A stretch of 64,000 nt of DNA from Gemmatimonadaceae bacterium (GTDB lineage: Bacteria > Gemmatimonadota > Gemmatimonadetes > Gemmatimonadales > Gemmatimonadaceae), in contig DATLUQ010000013.1 in NCBI GenBank assembly GCA_035533015.1, forward strand, positions 1 through 64,000, read 5' to 3'. The notes beneath the pieces were generated by a model. The model did no database searches and had not been told where the DNA came from. It saw only the letters and a list, made by a program, of their open reading frames with translations. Shown here in pieces: positions 1-8,629 of this stretch (position 1 is its first letter; every line of letters starts with the position of its first letter). The position numbers and the translations under genes were made by a program.

Positions 1-375
1 GTCAACGCCGTGCTGGTATCGGCGGCGTGCTACTCGGTGTTCGTGCTCGTGCCGTTCGGGCGGTTGGTGGTGGCCGACGTGGTGCTGTACTCCCTGGCCC
101 TGTTCCTGGAGTTCGGCTCGCTCATCGCGCTGCGCCGCCGCGAGCCCGGCCTGCGCGGCGCGTTCCGCATTCCCGTCGGCCGGGGCGGCGTGATCGCCCT
201 GGCCGTCGTGCCTATGAGTATTCTGTTATTTCTGGTGTACGAGGGGCTGGTCGGGGGTGACTACGCCTGGCCGGCGCTGGCCGGCAGCGCGGGGGCCGTC
301 GCGTGCGGTCCCCTGTGGTTCTACTTCGCGGCCCGTACGCCGCGCGGCGCCCGCCGGCTTCAGGGCCGCTTGTAG
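1..375 (+). CDS. APC-type amino acid permease, C-terminal part (5' truncated)
   Basis: The window opens inside this gene; 124 codons are visible up to the TAG at 373-375. The protein is hydrophobic. It has a transmembrane stretch near the start (ending around the FGRLVVADVVLY segment), a basic cytoplasmic loop (ALRRREPGLRGAFRIP) and at least two further membrane segments before a short basic tail. The loop with the pattern RxxxPxxxxxFxxP before the last helices is typical of APC-superfamily amino acid transporters, in which the final helices follow a 'RPFRVP'-like motif. The substrate cannot be read from the fragment. The nearest gene downstream is on the other strand, so this one ends its transcription unit. 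Confidence 0.75.
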   Translation, partial: VNAVLVSAACYSVFVLVPFGRLVVADVVLYSLALFLEFGSLIALRRREPGLRGAFRIPVGRGGVIALAVVPMSILLFLVYEGLVGGDYAWPALAGSAGAVACGPLWFYFAARTPRGARRLQGRL

Positions 376-484
376 GCCGTCCCGTCCTCCATCACGAACG
401 CCACCCGCCGGGTGGCGGTGATGTCCCGCGTCGGGTCGCCGTGCGCGATGGTATTCACGCCGGCATCGATCCGGGTAGGGAGAT
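360..484 (-). pseudogene. Remnant of an amidohydrolase C-terminus
   Basis: Read on the minus strand, this stretch encodes a peptide ending in AHGDPTRDITATRRV, then a short strand AFVMEDGTAYKRP and a stop at 360-362. The GDPTRDI...RRV...VMxDGxxY pattern is the usual last beta-strand region of secreted imidazolonepropionase-type amidohydrolases, where it follows the Ala-Asp-Leu segment. No HxH, Lys, His or Asp metal site and no full-length frame lie upstream. A signal-peptide-like run (MLPAVFVLFGAA) sits a few codons upstream in a different frame, as though most of a gene had been deleted. It overlaps the end of the permease by 16 nt. The family reading rests only on this short motif. Confidence 0.4.
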
Positions 485-571
485 CGTGGCCGGCACCGCC
501 GCGCCGAACAGCACGAACACGGCCGGCAGCATCGAGAACGGACGATCGAGACGCACGAAACTACCCCTGAA

Positions 572-2002
572 TCAGGAAGGCGCAGGGGTGAGCACCGGGA
601 GCCCGGCCGCCGTCCAGGCGTCGTACCCTCCGGTCATCGGGGTCACGTTCGCAAAACCTCGCCCAACGAGCACGCTGGCGCCAATCACGGCCCGGCTGCC
701 GGCGTGGCACTGCACGATCACCGGGTCCTCCCGCGAGGCCGCGGCAGCCCAGTCGGCCAGGTCGCCCAGTGCCACGCCGATCGACCCGGGGATCACGCCC
801 GCCTCGCGCTCGCCGGCGCCACGCACGTCCACGAGACGCGGAGGCCGCCTTCCCGCCAACCGCCGCCGCACCTCGGCCAGGTCGGCCCGGTCGAGGGTGG
901 CCACCGGAGACCCCGATCGGCGCCGCGCCGCGAGCACCTCCGCCGCCACCGCCCATCCCGCCACGCGGTCAAAGCCGATGAGCCGCAGCCGCTGGACGAG
1001 GGGCGACACGTCGCTGGCGTTGTCGACCAGCACCACCACCGGCGCTTCCTCGGGGGCCACGGTGCCGAAATAGCCGCTGAACGATTTCGACTTTGGTACA
1101 CAGATCGCGCCGGGCACGAACCCCGTGCAGAACGCGGCCGACGGTCGGGTGTCGATCACCAGGACGCCGCCGCGGATGGCCGCGTCCACCTCGCCGGCGT
1201 CGAGGCGCCGCGTCAGGTCCCCGGTCGGCGCCGCAGGCGCACCGTCGCGGTTCACGCGCTTCATGCGGGCGAAGTAACGCGGCGGCTCGGGCTGCGCGGC
1301 GAGGATCTCGCGCACGAATGCCGTCTCGTCGGTCTGGCGCAGCGCCGCGTTGACCAGCCGCTCGTAACCCAGCGTGGACTGAGGCATCGCGCCCAGCGCC
1401 TTGCCGCAGGCCGATCCCGCGCCGTGCCCGGGCCACAGTTGCAGATGGTCGGGGAGCGACGCGGTGCGGCGCAGCGACGCGAACAGCTGCCGCGCCGAGG
1501 TGTCCATCGTGCCGGCCACGTGCGCCGCGCGCTCGAGCAGGTCGGGGCGCCCCACGTCGCCCACGAAAATGAAATCGCCGCTCAACATGCCGACCGGCTG
1601 ATCGGACACCGCCGTGTCGGTGACGAGAAAGGACAGATGTTCCGGGGTGTGTCCGGGGGTGTGCAGCGCGGTGAGGTGGATCGCGCCGACGTGGATCTCG
1701 TCGTTGTCGTGAACAAGCGTCGCACCGTCAGGCACCCGGTACTGCCAATCCGGTCCCCCCTCCGCCGACACCAGCAGGCGGGCACCCGTGGCGGCCGCCA
1801 ACGCCCGCACCCCCGACACGAAGTCGGCGTGGATGTGGGTTTCCGTCACGTGCGTGATGGCGAGACCCTCGTCTTGCGCGGCGTCGATGTATCGCTGGAT
1901 GTCCAGATTGGGATCCACGACAACGGCTTCGTGCGTGGCCTCGCAGCCGAGCAGATAGCCGGCCTGCGCCAATTCGTCGTCGTACAGGCGTCGAAGAATC
2001 AT
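572..2002 (-). CDS. CstB-like persulfide dioxygenase with two rhodanese domains
   Basis: This 476-residue protein is a three-domain fusion. The N-terminal metallo-beta-lactamase fold (about 1-250) carries THIHADFVSG at 55-64, where H56, H58 and D60 are metal ligands, and a later GHTPEHLSF and GDVGRPDL. A central rhodanese-like domain (about 260-360) has no Cys in its active-site loop (VVVLVDNAS). The C-terminal rhodanese (about 370-476) has the catalytic Cys432 in VQCHAGSR. This dioxygenase / pseudo-rhodanese / rhodanese order is known from staphylococcal CstB, which oxidises low-molecular-weight persulfides and makes thiosulfate. A role in sulfide or persulfide detoxification follows by homology. 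No signal peptide is seen. ATG start; it diverges from the peptidase gene across 151 bp that should hold both promoters. Confidence 0.88.
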   Translation of the reverse strand: MILRRLYDDELAQAGYLLGCEATHEAVVVDPNLDIQRYIDAAQDEGLAITHVTETHIHADFVSGVRALAAATGARLLVSAEGGPDWQYRVPDGATLVHDNDEIHVGAIHLTALHTPGHTPEHLSFLVTDTAVSDQPVGMLSGDFIFVGDVGRPDLLERAAHVAGTMDTSARQLFASLRRTASLPDHLQLWPGHGAGSACGKALGAMPQSTLGYERLVNAALRQTDETAFVREILAAQPEPPRYFARMKRVNRDGAPAAPTGDLTRRLDAGEVDAAIRGGVLVIDTRPSAAFCTGFVPGAICVPKSKSFSGYFGTVAPEEAPVVVLVDNASDVSPLVQRLRLIGFDRVAGWAVAAEVLAARRRSGSPVATLDRADLAEVRRRLAGRRPPRLVDVRGAGEREAGVIPGSIGVALGDLADWAAAASREDPVIVQCHAGSRAVIGASVLVGRGFANVTPMTGGYDAWTAAGLPVLTPAPS

Positions 2003-2153
2003 GGAATTTGGGGAGGTGATGCCTCGGCCAATCTAGCCGGCGGTAGCGCCGCGACGCCATGCGCCTCTGGCGCGCCCGGCGCACGGATGAGACGTTTCGT
2101 GCGCCGCTCCGGATTGCGCTCCCCCCATCGCCCTCTGCCGAGGTCGTCCCGTC

Positions 2154-5111
2154 ATGCGCCGAGTCTTCCCCTCCGTCTCGTGGTCTTCTGCCGTCGCACT
2201 GCTCGCGGTCGCCGCGTCGGCCGCCGCCGCGCAAGCGCCCAAACGCCCGCTCACGCCAGCCGACTGGGACCACTGGCGCTCGATCACCGGCACCGCGATT
2301 TCGCCGGATGGCAAGTGGGTGGCGTACTCACTCACCCCCCAGGTGGGCGACGGCGAATTCGTCGTGCGCAGCACGGTTGGCCCCATCGAATACAGGGTGC
2401 CCCGCGGATTCATCGGGCGGCCCAACGTGACGCCGGGCTCTACCGGCCGCGGCGGCGGCCAGCCCGCCGGACGCATCGCGGCCGACTCGCGGTTCGCGGC
2501 CGTGCTGACGTACGCGCCGATGACGGCCTTCGATTCGGCGCGCCACAGTGGGCGGGGCGGCCGTCCCGGGCGGCCGCCCAAGTCGAAGCTCGCCATCATC
2601 GATCTCGCCACCGGGCACGTGACCATGATCGACGACGTGCGAGGCTTCGAGATGCCCGCCGACGCCGGCGGATGGATCGCGTATCAGCTCGACTCCGGCG
2701 ATTCGACCGCCGGCGGTGGAAACGCGGCTGGGGAACCCGCAGGCGGGGGTGGCGGCCGCGGAGGTGGTCGGGGCGGTGTATCGCCGGTGGCTGAAGCGGG
2801 CCCGAGCGGGCGGCGCAAGCTTCCCGGGAGCACGCTGGTGCTGCGCGACCTTGCCACGGGTGCGGAAACGCGTATCGACAGCGTCACGACGTACGCCTTC
2901 GACGACAGTGCGAAGTGGCTCGGGTACGTCGTCTCGACCCGCGGCGGGGAGGGGGATGGCGCGTTCGTGCGCGTTCCTGGGAAGGACGCCCCCATCGCGC
3001 TCATGACGGGCAAGGGTGACTACCGGGGCCTGTCGTTCGATCGTGCGGGATCGCAGGTGGCGTTCATGACGGACCGCGACGACTTCGCCGCGCGGGTGCC
3101 GAGGTTCACGCTCTATTACGCTTCGCTCAAGGACGCGAAGCCGGTCGCGGTGGCCGGGGCAGGAAGCGTGGGCCCGGGCCTGCTCGTGGCCGACTACGGC
3201 CGCGTGGCGTTCTCGCGCTCCGGAACGGCGATCGAGTTCGGCGTGGCTCCACCACGCCCCGACACCGTGCCGCACGACTCGCTCTACGACAAGGCGATCT
3301 TCGATCTCTGGGCGTGGAACGACCCGCACATCATGCCGCAGCAGAAGGTGGACGCGGCGCGCGACCGCGACCGGACCTTCCTCGCGCTCTACCAGATCGC
3401 ATCGAAGAGCCTGGTGCAGCTCACCGACGACTCGGTCCCCAACGCCACCGTATCCGAGGACGCGCGCGATGCGATGGAGACGAGCGACGTGCCGTATGCG
3501 ATCCCCGCGATGTGGGGGGAGGGCGGGAGCGACGTGTATGCGGTCGACGCCGCCACGGGCCGGCGGTCGCTGATCAAGAAGGACCTGCGCGGCTCCCGCT
3601 CGACGCTCTCCCCGGGCGGCCACTTCGTCACCTACATGGACGGCGGGCACTGGTTCGCATACGACATGGCCACCGGGCACACGACCGACCTCACCGGGAG
3701 CCTCAACGGCGATCGGTTCGACAATGAACTGGACGACCATCCCGACATCGCGCCGCCCTATGGCATCGGCGGTTGGACGACGGACGACCGCTCGGTGCTC
3801 CTCTACGATCGGTACGACATCTGGGAGGTGGACCCGACGGGCGCGCGCGCTGCGGTGGTCGCCACCGACTCCGTGGGCCGGCGCGAACACCTGATCTTCC
3901 GCGTCGTCGATCTGGCTCGCGACAATCCATTCATCGACCCGCGCCAACCCGTGCTCGTCAGTGCGTTCAATGCAGACACGAAGGCCGACGGCTTCTACTG
4001 GCTGCGGCTCGGCGCGCGGCGCGCACCGGAGAAGATCCTGATGGCGGACGCCGACTTCGGGATCCCGCTCCAGGCCAAGCACGCGACGCAGCTCGTGGTG
4101 ACGCGCGGAACGTTCGAGGAGTTTCCCGATCTCTACACGGGCGCGGACCTCAGCCATCTGTCCAGGATCTCCGACGCCAATCCCCAGCAGAAGGACTTCA
4201 ATTGGGGTACGGCGGAACTGGTGCACTGGATCAGCGCCGACGGGATTCCCCTGGCCGGCATCCTGTACAAGCCGGAAAATTTCGACCCGGCCAAGAAGTA
4301 CCCGATGATCACCTACTACTACGAGCGCCTGTCCGACAATCTCTACCATTACGTGCCGCCGGGCGGCCGCAACGTGATCAACCCGACGCACTACGTGTCG
4401 AACGGCTATCTGATCTTCGAACCCGACATCCCGTATGAAATCGGATATCCGGGACCGAGCGCGATGAAGGCGGTCGTTCCCGGCGTCGAGATGCTGCTCG
4501 GCCGCGGGTACGTGGACCTGAACGCACTCGGGCTCCAGGGGCACTCCTGGGGCGGCTACCAGACGGCGTACATGATCACGCAGACGCACATGTTCAAGGC
4601 GGCGATGGCCGGCGCGCCGGTGGCCGACATGTTCAGCGCGTATGGCGGGATTCGCTGGCAGTCGGGCCTCAACCGGTCCATGCAATACGAGCACACCCAG
4701 AGCCGCATCGGGGGGTCGATCTGGGAATACCCGCTGCGCTACATCGAGAATTCCCCGCTGTTCTGGGCCGACAAGATCACGACGCCGCTCCTGATGATGG
4801 CCAACGACGGCGACGGCGCGGTGCCGTGGTACCAGGGGATCGAGATGTACGTGGCGCTGCGCCGCCTGGGCAAGGAGGTATATATGTTCGATTATAACGG
4901 CGACGAGCACAACCCCACGAAGCGCGCCAATCAGATGGACATCGCCATGCGCATGCAGCAGTTCTTCGACTACCACCTGCGCGGATTCCCCGAACCCGCC
5001 TGGATGATCCACGGCATTCCCTACCTCCAGAAGGGGCGGGACCAGCTCGGGCATCCGGCCGGCGTGCTCCCGGCGTCCGCCGGCGGCGCCGACTCCTCGC
5101 GCACCCACTAA
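2154..5111 (+). CDS. Secreted S9-family prolyl oligopeptidase-like peptidase
   Basis: The 985-residue precursor has a signal peptide (MRRVFPSVSW...AAAAQA, cleavage near residue 25). A beta-propeller-like half with TolB/WD-like repeats (SPDGKWVAYS and similar) follows, including a Gly-rich low-complexity insert around residues 185-210. The C-terminal alpha/beta-hydrolase domain has GHSWGGYQ with nucleophile Ser798, a probable Asp887 in the NDGDGAVPW loop and His919 in GDEHNP, which is a complete S9 catalytic triad. It is expected to act on peptides outside the cytoplasm. The length is on the long side for the family because of the propeller insertions. It runs into the next gene with a 13-nt gap that contains a ggagcgac ribosome-binding site. 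Confidence 0.92.
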   Translation: MRRVFPSVSWSSAVALLAVAASAAAAQAPKRPLTPADWDHWRSITGTAISPDGKWVAYSLTPQVGDGEFVVRSTVGPIEYRVPRGFIGRPNVTPGSTGRGGGQPAGRIAADSRFAAVLTYAPMTAFDSARHSGRGGRPGRPPKSKLAIIDLATGHVTMIDDVRGFEMPADAGGWIAYQLDSGDSTAGGGNAAGEPAGGGGGRGGGRGGVSPVAEAGPSGRRKLPGSTLVLRDLATGAETRIDSVTTYAFDDSAKWLGYVVSTRGGEGDGAFVRVPGKDAPIALMTGKGDYRGLSFDRAGSQVAFMTDRDDFAARVPRFTLYYASLKDAKPVAVAGAGSVGPGLLVADYGRVAFSRSGTAIEFGVAPPRPDTVPHDSLYDKAIFDLWAWNDPHIMPQQKVDAARDRDRTFLALYQIASKSLVQLTDDSVPNATVSEDARDAMETSDVPYAIPAMWGEGGSDVYAVDAATGRRSLIKKDLRGSRSTLSPGGHFVTYMDGGHWFAYDMATGHTTDLTGSLNGDRFDNELDDHPDIAPPYGIGGWTTDDRSVLLYDRYDIWEVDPTGARAAVVATDSVGRREHLIFRVVDLARDNPFIDPRQPVLVSAFNADTKADGFYWLRLGARRAPEKILMADADFGIPLQAKHATQLVVTRGTFEEFPDLYTGADLSHLSRISDANPQQKDFNWGTAELVHWISADGIPLAGILYKPENFDPAKKYPMITYYYERLSDNLYHYVPPGGRNVINPTHYVSNGYLIFEPDIPYEIGYPGPSAMKAVVPGVEMLLGRGYVDLNALGLQGHSWGGYQTAYMITQTHMFKAAMAGAPVADMFSAYGGIRWQSGLNRSMQYEHTQSRIGGSIWEYPLRYIENSPLFWADKITTPLLMMANDGDGAVPWYQGIEMYVALRRLGKEVYMFDYNGDEHNPTKRANQMDIAMRMQQFFDYHLRGFPEPAWMIHGIPYLQKGRDQLGHPAGVLPASAGGADSSRTH

Positions 5112-5124
5112 CGGAGCGACTCCC

Positions 5125-5922
5125 ATGGCCGACGTCATCGACTACAAGATCATCGGCGACGACCTCCAGGCAGTGATCATCACGCTCGACGCCGGCGAGC
5201 GGGTGATCGCCGAGGCGGGCGCGATGATGTACATGCAGGACGGGATTCGCATGGACACCACGCTCGACCCCAACGCCCAGGGCGGGAGCATGGTGGGCAA
5301 ACTGCTGGGCGGCGCCAAACGGGCCCTGAGCGGCGACTCGTTCTTCATGACCACATTCACGAACGCGGCGGGCGTGCGCCGCGACGTGGCATTCGCCGCC
5401 GTCACGCCGGGCAAGATCCACCCCGTCGATCTCAAGGATTGGGGCGGACGGATCGTCGCCCAGCGAGACGCATTCCTGTGCGGCGCCCGCGGCATGAACG
5501 TCTCGGTGGCGTTCTCGCGCCGATTGGGCGCCGGCTTTTTCGGCGGCGAGGGGTTCATCCTGCAGCGCATCGAGGGCGACGGGCTGGTGTTCCTGCACGC
5601 CTCGGGCACCCTCTGCGAGATGCAACTCGCAGGCGGCGAGAAGATCCAGGTGGACACCGGCTGCCTCGTGGCGTTCGACGAACGCGTAGATTACGACATC
5701 GCGATGGTGCCGGGCATCAAGACCGCGCTGTTCGGCGGGGAGGGATTGTTCTTCGCCACGCTCACCGGGCCTGGCCGCGTGATCCTGCAGTCGATGCCGT
5801 TCTCCCGGTTGGCCGACCGGATCCTGGCCTCGGCGCCACGGGCGGGCGGCGCACGCAAGGAGGAGGGGGGGCTGGGCGGCGCGCTGGGACTGATGGGTGG
5901 CTTGCTCAACAACAGAGACTGA
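5125..5922 (+). CDS. AIM24/TIGR00266-family protein
   Basis: The 265-residue protein matches the bacterial AIM24-like (TIGR00266) family: an N-terminal YKIIGDDLQAV strand, AEAGAMMYMQDGI, GSMVGKLLGGAKRALSGDSFF, then repeated GEGFILQRIEGDGLVF and GGEGLFFATLTGPGRV strands. These form two tryptophan-RNA-attenuator-like beta modules. The family is widespread but has no established biochemical function in bacteria; the yeast relative is a mitochondrial protein. There is no signal peptide or membrane helix. The tail ends in a Gly/Leu-rich segment (GGLGGALGLMGGLL). It follows the S9 peptidase by 13 nt and probably shares its transcript. Family assignment is good; function is unknown. Confidence 0.85.
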   Translation: MADVIDYKIIGDDLQAVIITLDAGERVIAEAGAMMYMQDGIRMDTTLDPNAQGGSMVGKLLGGAKRALSGDSFFMTTFTNAAGVRRDVAFAAVTPGKIHPVDLKDWGGRIVAQRDAFLCGARGMNVSVAFSRRLGAGFFGGEGFILQRIEGDGLVFLHASGTLCEMQLAGGEKIQVDTGCLVAFDERVDYDIAMVPGIKTALFGGEGLFFATLTGPGRVILQSMPFSRLADRILASAPRAGGARKEEGGLGGALGLMGGLLNNRD

Positions 5923-6003
5923 CGCGTCGCGGCCGGCGCGCCGGGCGATCACCGTGGTGGAGGCGAGACTGGAGATGCCGGTGTCCGAAGATCGGGTCAT
6001 TCC

Positions 6004-6603
6004 GTGAACGACGTGCCGTTCGCCGAGCCGTTCGCACGGTTCCGGTCGCTGCTCGACGAAGCCACGGCGTTGGACCGCGCCGTCCTTCCCGAGCCAACGG
6101 CATTCGCGCTCGGCACGGTGGACGCCGGCGGGCGGCCCGCGGTGCGGATCGTCCTGCTCAAGGGCGTCGACGAGCAGGGGTTCGTGTTCTACACGAACTT
6201 CGAGAGCCGCAAAGGGCGCGAACTCCGGGGCAATCCGCACGCTGCCCTCTGCTTCTACTGGCAAGCCCTGGAGCGCCAGGTGCGCGTGGAGGGCCTCGCG
6301 GCGCCGGTGGCCGAGGCCGACGCCGACGCCTACTTCGCCTCGCGGGCGCGGGGCAGCCAGATCGGCGCGTGGGCGTCCACGCAGAGCCGCGAGGAAGCCA
6401 CCGAGGGACTGCTGCAAACGCGGTACGCGGAGTTCGAGCGGAAGTTCGAGGGGCAGGCCGTGCCGCGCCCGGCGTACTGGTCGGGGTTCCGGGTCGCGCC
6501 GGAGCGCATGGAATTCTGGCGCGGGATGCCCAGCCGGCTGCACGAGCGCGAGCTGTACGTGCGCGAGGGCGCGGGGTGGCGCGTGCGGACGCTCTTCCCG
6601 TAA
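6004..6603 (+). CDS. pdxH: Pyridoxamine 5'-phosphate oxidase
   Basis: This 199-residue FMN enzyme oxidises pyridoxamine or pyridoxine 5'-phosphate to pyridoxal 5'-phosphate in vitamin B6 metabolism. The visible family signature includes RIVLLKGVDEQGFVFYTNFESRKG, the FMN-binding RQVRVEG stretch, a SRARGSQIGAWAS segment and the C-terminal dimerisation motif (WSGFRVAPERMEFW, RLHERELY, WRVRTLFP). The length is normal for the family. It starts at GTG (6004) because the conserved N-terminus begins directly after it and no ATG lies nearby. The next gene, speA, makes a PLP-dependent enzyme, so the neighbourhood is metabolically consistent, but the 52-nt gap leaves separate transcription possible. Confidence 0.95.
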   Translation: MNDVPFAEPFARFRSLLDEATALDRAVLPEPTAFALGTVDAGGRPAVRIVLLKGVDEQGFVFYTNFESRKGRELRGNPHAALCFYWQALERQVRVEGLAAPVAEADADAYFASRARGSQIGAWASTQSREEATEGLLQTRYAEFERKFEGQAVPRPAYWSGFRVAPERMEFWRGMPSRLHERELYVREGAGWRVRTLFP

Positions 6604-6655
6604 CGGACGTCGAGCCGCCGTGGCACGCGGGGGCGTGAGGCTGTAAGATTCCGCC

Positions 6656-8629
6656 ATGGCGACACACACGGCGGAGCCGGCCCCTTCCGTGCCGGACGCG
6701 GGCGCGGCCGGCAGCGGCTGGACGATCGAATCGGCGCGGCAACTCTACAACATCGAAGGGTGGGGGGGCGGCTTCTTCGACATCAACGAGAAGGGGCACG
6801 TCGTGGTGCGCCCCGATCGCACGCAGCCGGAACACGAGCTGGACCTGTTCGAGCTCGAACTCGACCTCGAAGAGCAGGGCGTGGCCCTGCCGGTGCTGCT
6901 CCGTTTCTCCGACATCCTCCGCTCGCGCATCGACGCGCTCTCGGGGCACTTCCAGGCGGCCCGCGAGGAATACGGCTACGAGGGCGGGTACACCACCGTC
7001 TATCCCATCAAGGTCAATCAGCAGCGGCACGTGGTGGAAGAGATCGTGCAATTCGGTGCCGCGCACGGCGTGGGGCTCGAGTGCGGCAGCAAGCCGGAAC
7101 TGCAGGCGGTACTCGGGCTGGCCGAGCACACGGCCCACGTGATCGTGTGCAACGGCTACAAGGACGAGGAGTTCATGCGCCTCGCGCTCATGGGCCAGAA
7201 GCTCGGCCACCAGGTGTTCATCGTCATCGAGCAGTTGAGCGAGATCGACGTGTTGCTCCAGGTGGCGGACGAGATGGAAGTGACGCCGACCGCCGGCGTG
7301 CGGATCAAGCTCGCCTCGCGCGGCTACGGGCGCTGGGCGGAGAGCGGCGGCGAGAAGTCCAAGTTCGGACTCAACGCGGCGCAGTTGGTGCAGGCAGTGG
7401 AGAAACTCCGCGCGGCCGGCCGACTCGACATTCTGCGGCTCATCCACTTTCACCTCGGGTCCCAGATCACCGACATCCGGTTCATCAAGTCGGGCCTGCA
7501 GGAGATCGCGCGGTTCTACGTGGAGCTGCGGTCCATGGGCGTGAACATCACGCACGTGGACGTGGGGGGCGGGCTGGGCGTGGATTACGACGGCACCAAC
7601 TCGACGTCGGACGCCAGCGTGAACTACTCGCTGCAGGAATACGCCAACGACGTCATGTACACGCTGGCCGAGGCCTGTCGCGAGCACGAGCAGCCCATGC
7701 CGCACGTGATCAGCGAGTCGGGCCGCGCCCTCACGGCCCACCACGCGCTGCTCCTGCTCAAGGTGATCGACGTCGAATCGGTGGCCGAGCAGCCGCTGCC
7801 GCCGCTCACCGACGACGACCACCAGCTGCTGCACGAAATGGTGGCCGACTACAAGGATGTCTCGCGCAAGAACGCGTCGCGGCGGCGCGTCAAGGAAGTA
7901 TTCCACGACGCGACGTTCGACAAGGAACGCGCCCACGAGTACTTCAATTCCGGCGTCTTGTCGCTCCGCGAGCGCGCGCTGGCCGACCAGATCTACTTCT
8001 CGACGATCAACCTCATCGCGCGGATCTGCCGCCAGAACCGCGACGCGTACGACGACATCATGGCCGACCTCGAGGCGACGCTGGTCGACCGCTACTTCTG
8101 CAACTTCTCGCTGTTCCAGTCGCTGCCCGACAGCTGGGCCATCGACCAGTTGTTCCCGATCATGCCCATCCACCGCCTGGACGAGGAGCCCACGCGGCGC
8201 GGGACGCTGCAGGACGTGACCTGCGACTCCGACGGCAAAATCGACCGGTTCGTGGGCGAGAAGAACGGCGCGCCAAGCCTCGAACTGCACGAGTTCCGCG
8301 ACGGCGAGCCGTACGTGCTCGGGGTGTTCCTCACCGGGGCGTACCAGGAAATCCTGGGCGACCTGCACAACCTGTTCGGTGACACCAACGCCGTGCACAT
8401 CCGGCTCGGACCGAACGGCGGCTACGACGTGAGCGACCTCGTGCACGGCGACACGGTGACCGAAGTGCTCAACTACGTCCAGTTCCGGGCGTCCGACCTG
8501 CTCCAGGTGTTCCGCCGCAAGGTGGCGGCCGCCAAGTATCTCACGCGGCAGGAAGCGAACACGTTCATCGCCGACTACGTCGCCGGCCTCGAAGGCTACA
8601 CGTACCTGGAGGGCGAAGCGGCGCAGTGA
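6656..8629 (+). CDS. speA: Biosynthetic arginine decarboxylase
   Basis: This 657-residue PLP enzyme of fold type III decarboxylates arginine to agmatine, the first step of the agmatine route to putrescine and spermidine. The PLP lysine is K119 in TVYPIKVNQQ. LECGSKPEL, RIKLASRGYGRWAESGGEKSKFGL, HFHLGSQI, DVGGGLGVDYDG and SESGRAL are the expected SpeA motifs in the expected order, and the length is that of the E. coli-type enzyme. ATG start 52 nt after pdxH; a TAAGAT -10-like hexamer lies about 10 nt upstream of the start. The stop overlaps the start of the following antiporter by 4 nt (GTGA), so the two are translationally coupled. Confidence 0.96.
   Translation: MATHTAEPAPSVPDAGAAGSGWTIESARQLYNIEGWGGGFFDINEKGHVVVRPDRTQPEHELDLFELELDLEEQGVALPVLLRFSDILRSRIDALSGHFQAAREEYGYEGGYTTVYPIKVNQQRHVVEEIVQFGAAHGVGLECGSKPELQAVLGLAEHTAHVIVCNGYKDEEFMRLALMGQKLGHQVFIVIEQLSEIDVLLQVADEMEVTPTAGVRIKLASRGYGRWAESGGEKSKFGLNAAQLVQAVEKLRAAGRLDILRLIHFHLGSQITDIRFIKSGLQEIARFYVELRSMGVNITHVDVGGGLGVDYDGTNSTSDASVNYSLQEYANDVMYTLAEACREHEQPMPHVISESGRALTAHHALLLLKVIDVESVAEQPLPPLTDDDHQLLHEMVADYKDVSRKNASRRRVKEVFHDATFDKERAHEYFNSGVLSLRERALADQIYFSTINLIARICRQNRDAYDDIMADLEATLVDRYFCNFSLFQSLPDSWAIDQLFPIMPIHRLDEEPTRRGTLQDVTCDSDGKIDRFVGEKNGAPSLELHEFRDGEPYVLGVFLTGAYQEILGDLHNLFGDTNAVHIRLGPNGGYDVSDLVHGDTVTEVLNYVQFRASDLLQVFRRKVAAAKYLTRQEANTFIADYVAGLEGYTYLEGEAAQ

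Noticed and set aside
2328-5138. 936-codon open frame antisense to the S9 peptidase
   Set aside because: The plus-strand frame has a signal peptide and complete catalytic triad. The antisense product is His/Arg/Val-rich with no family features, a common artefact of GC-rich DNA.
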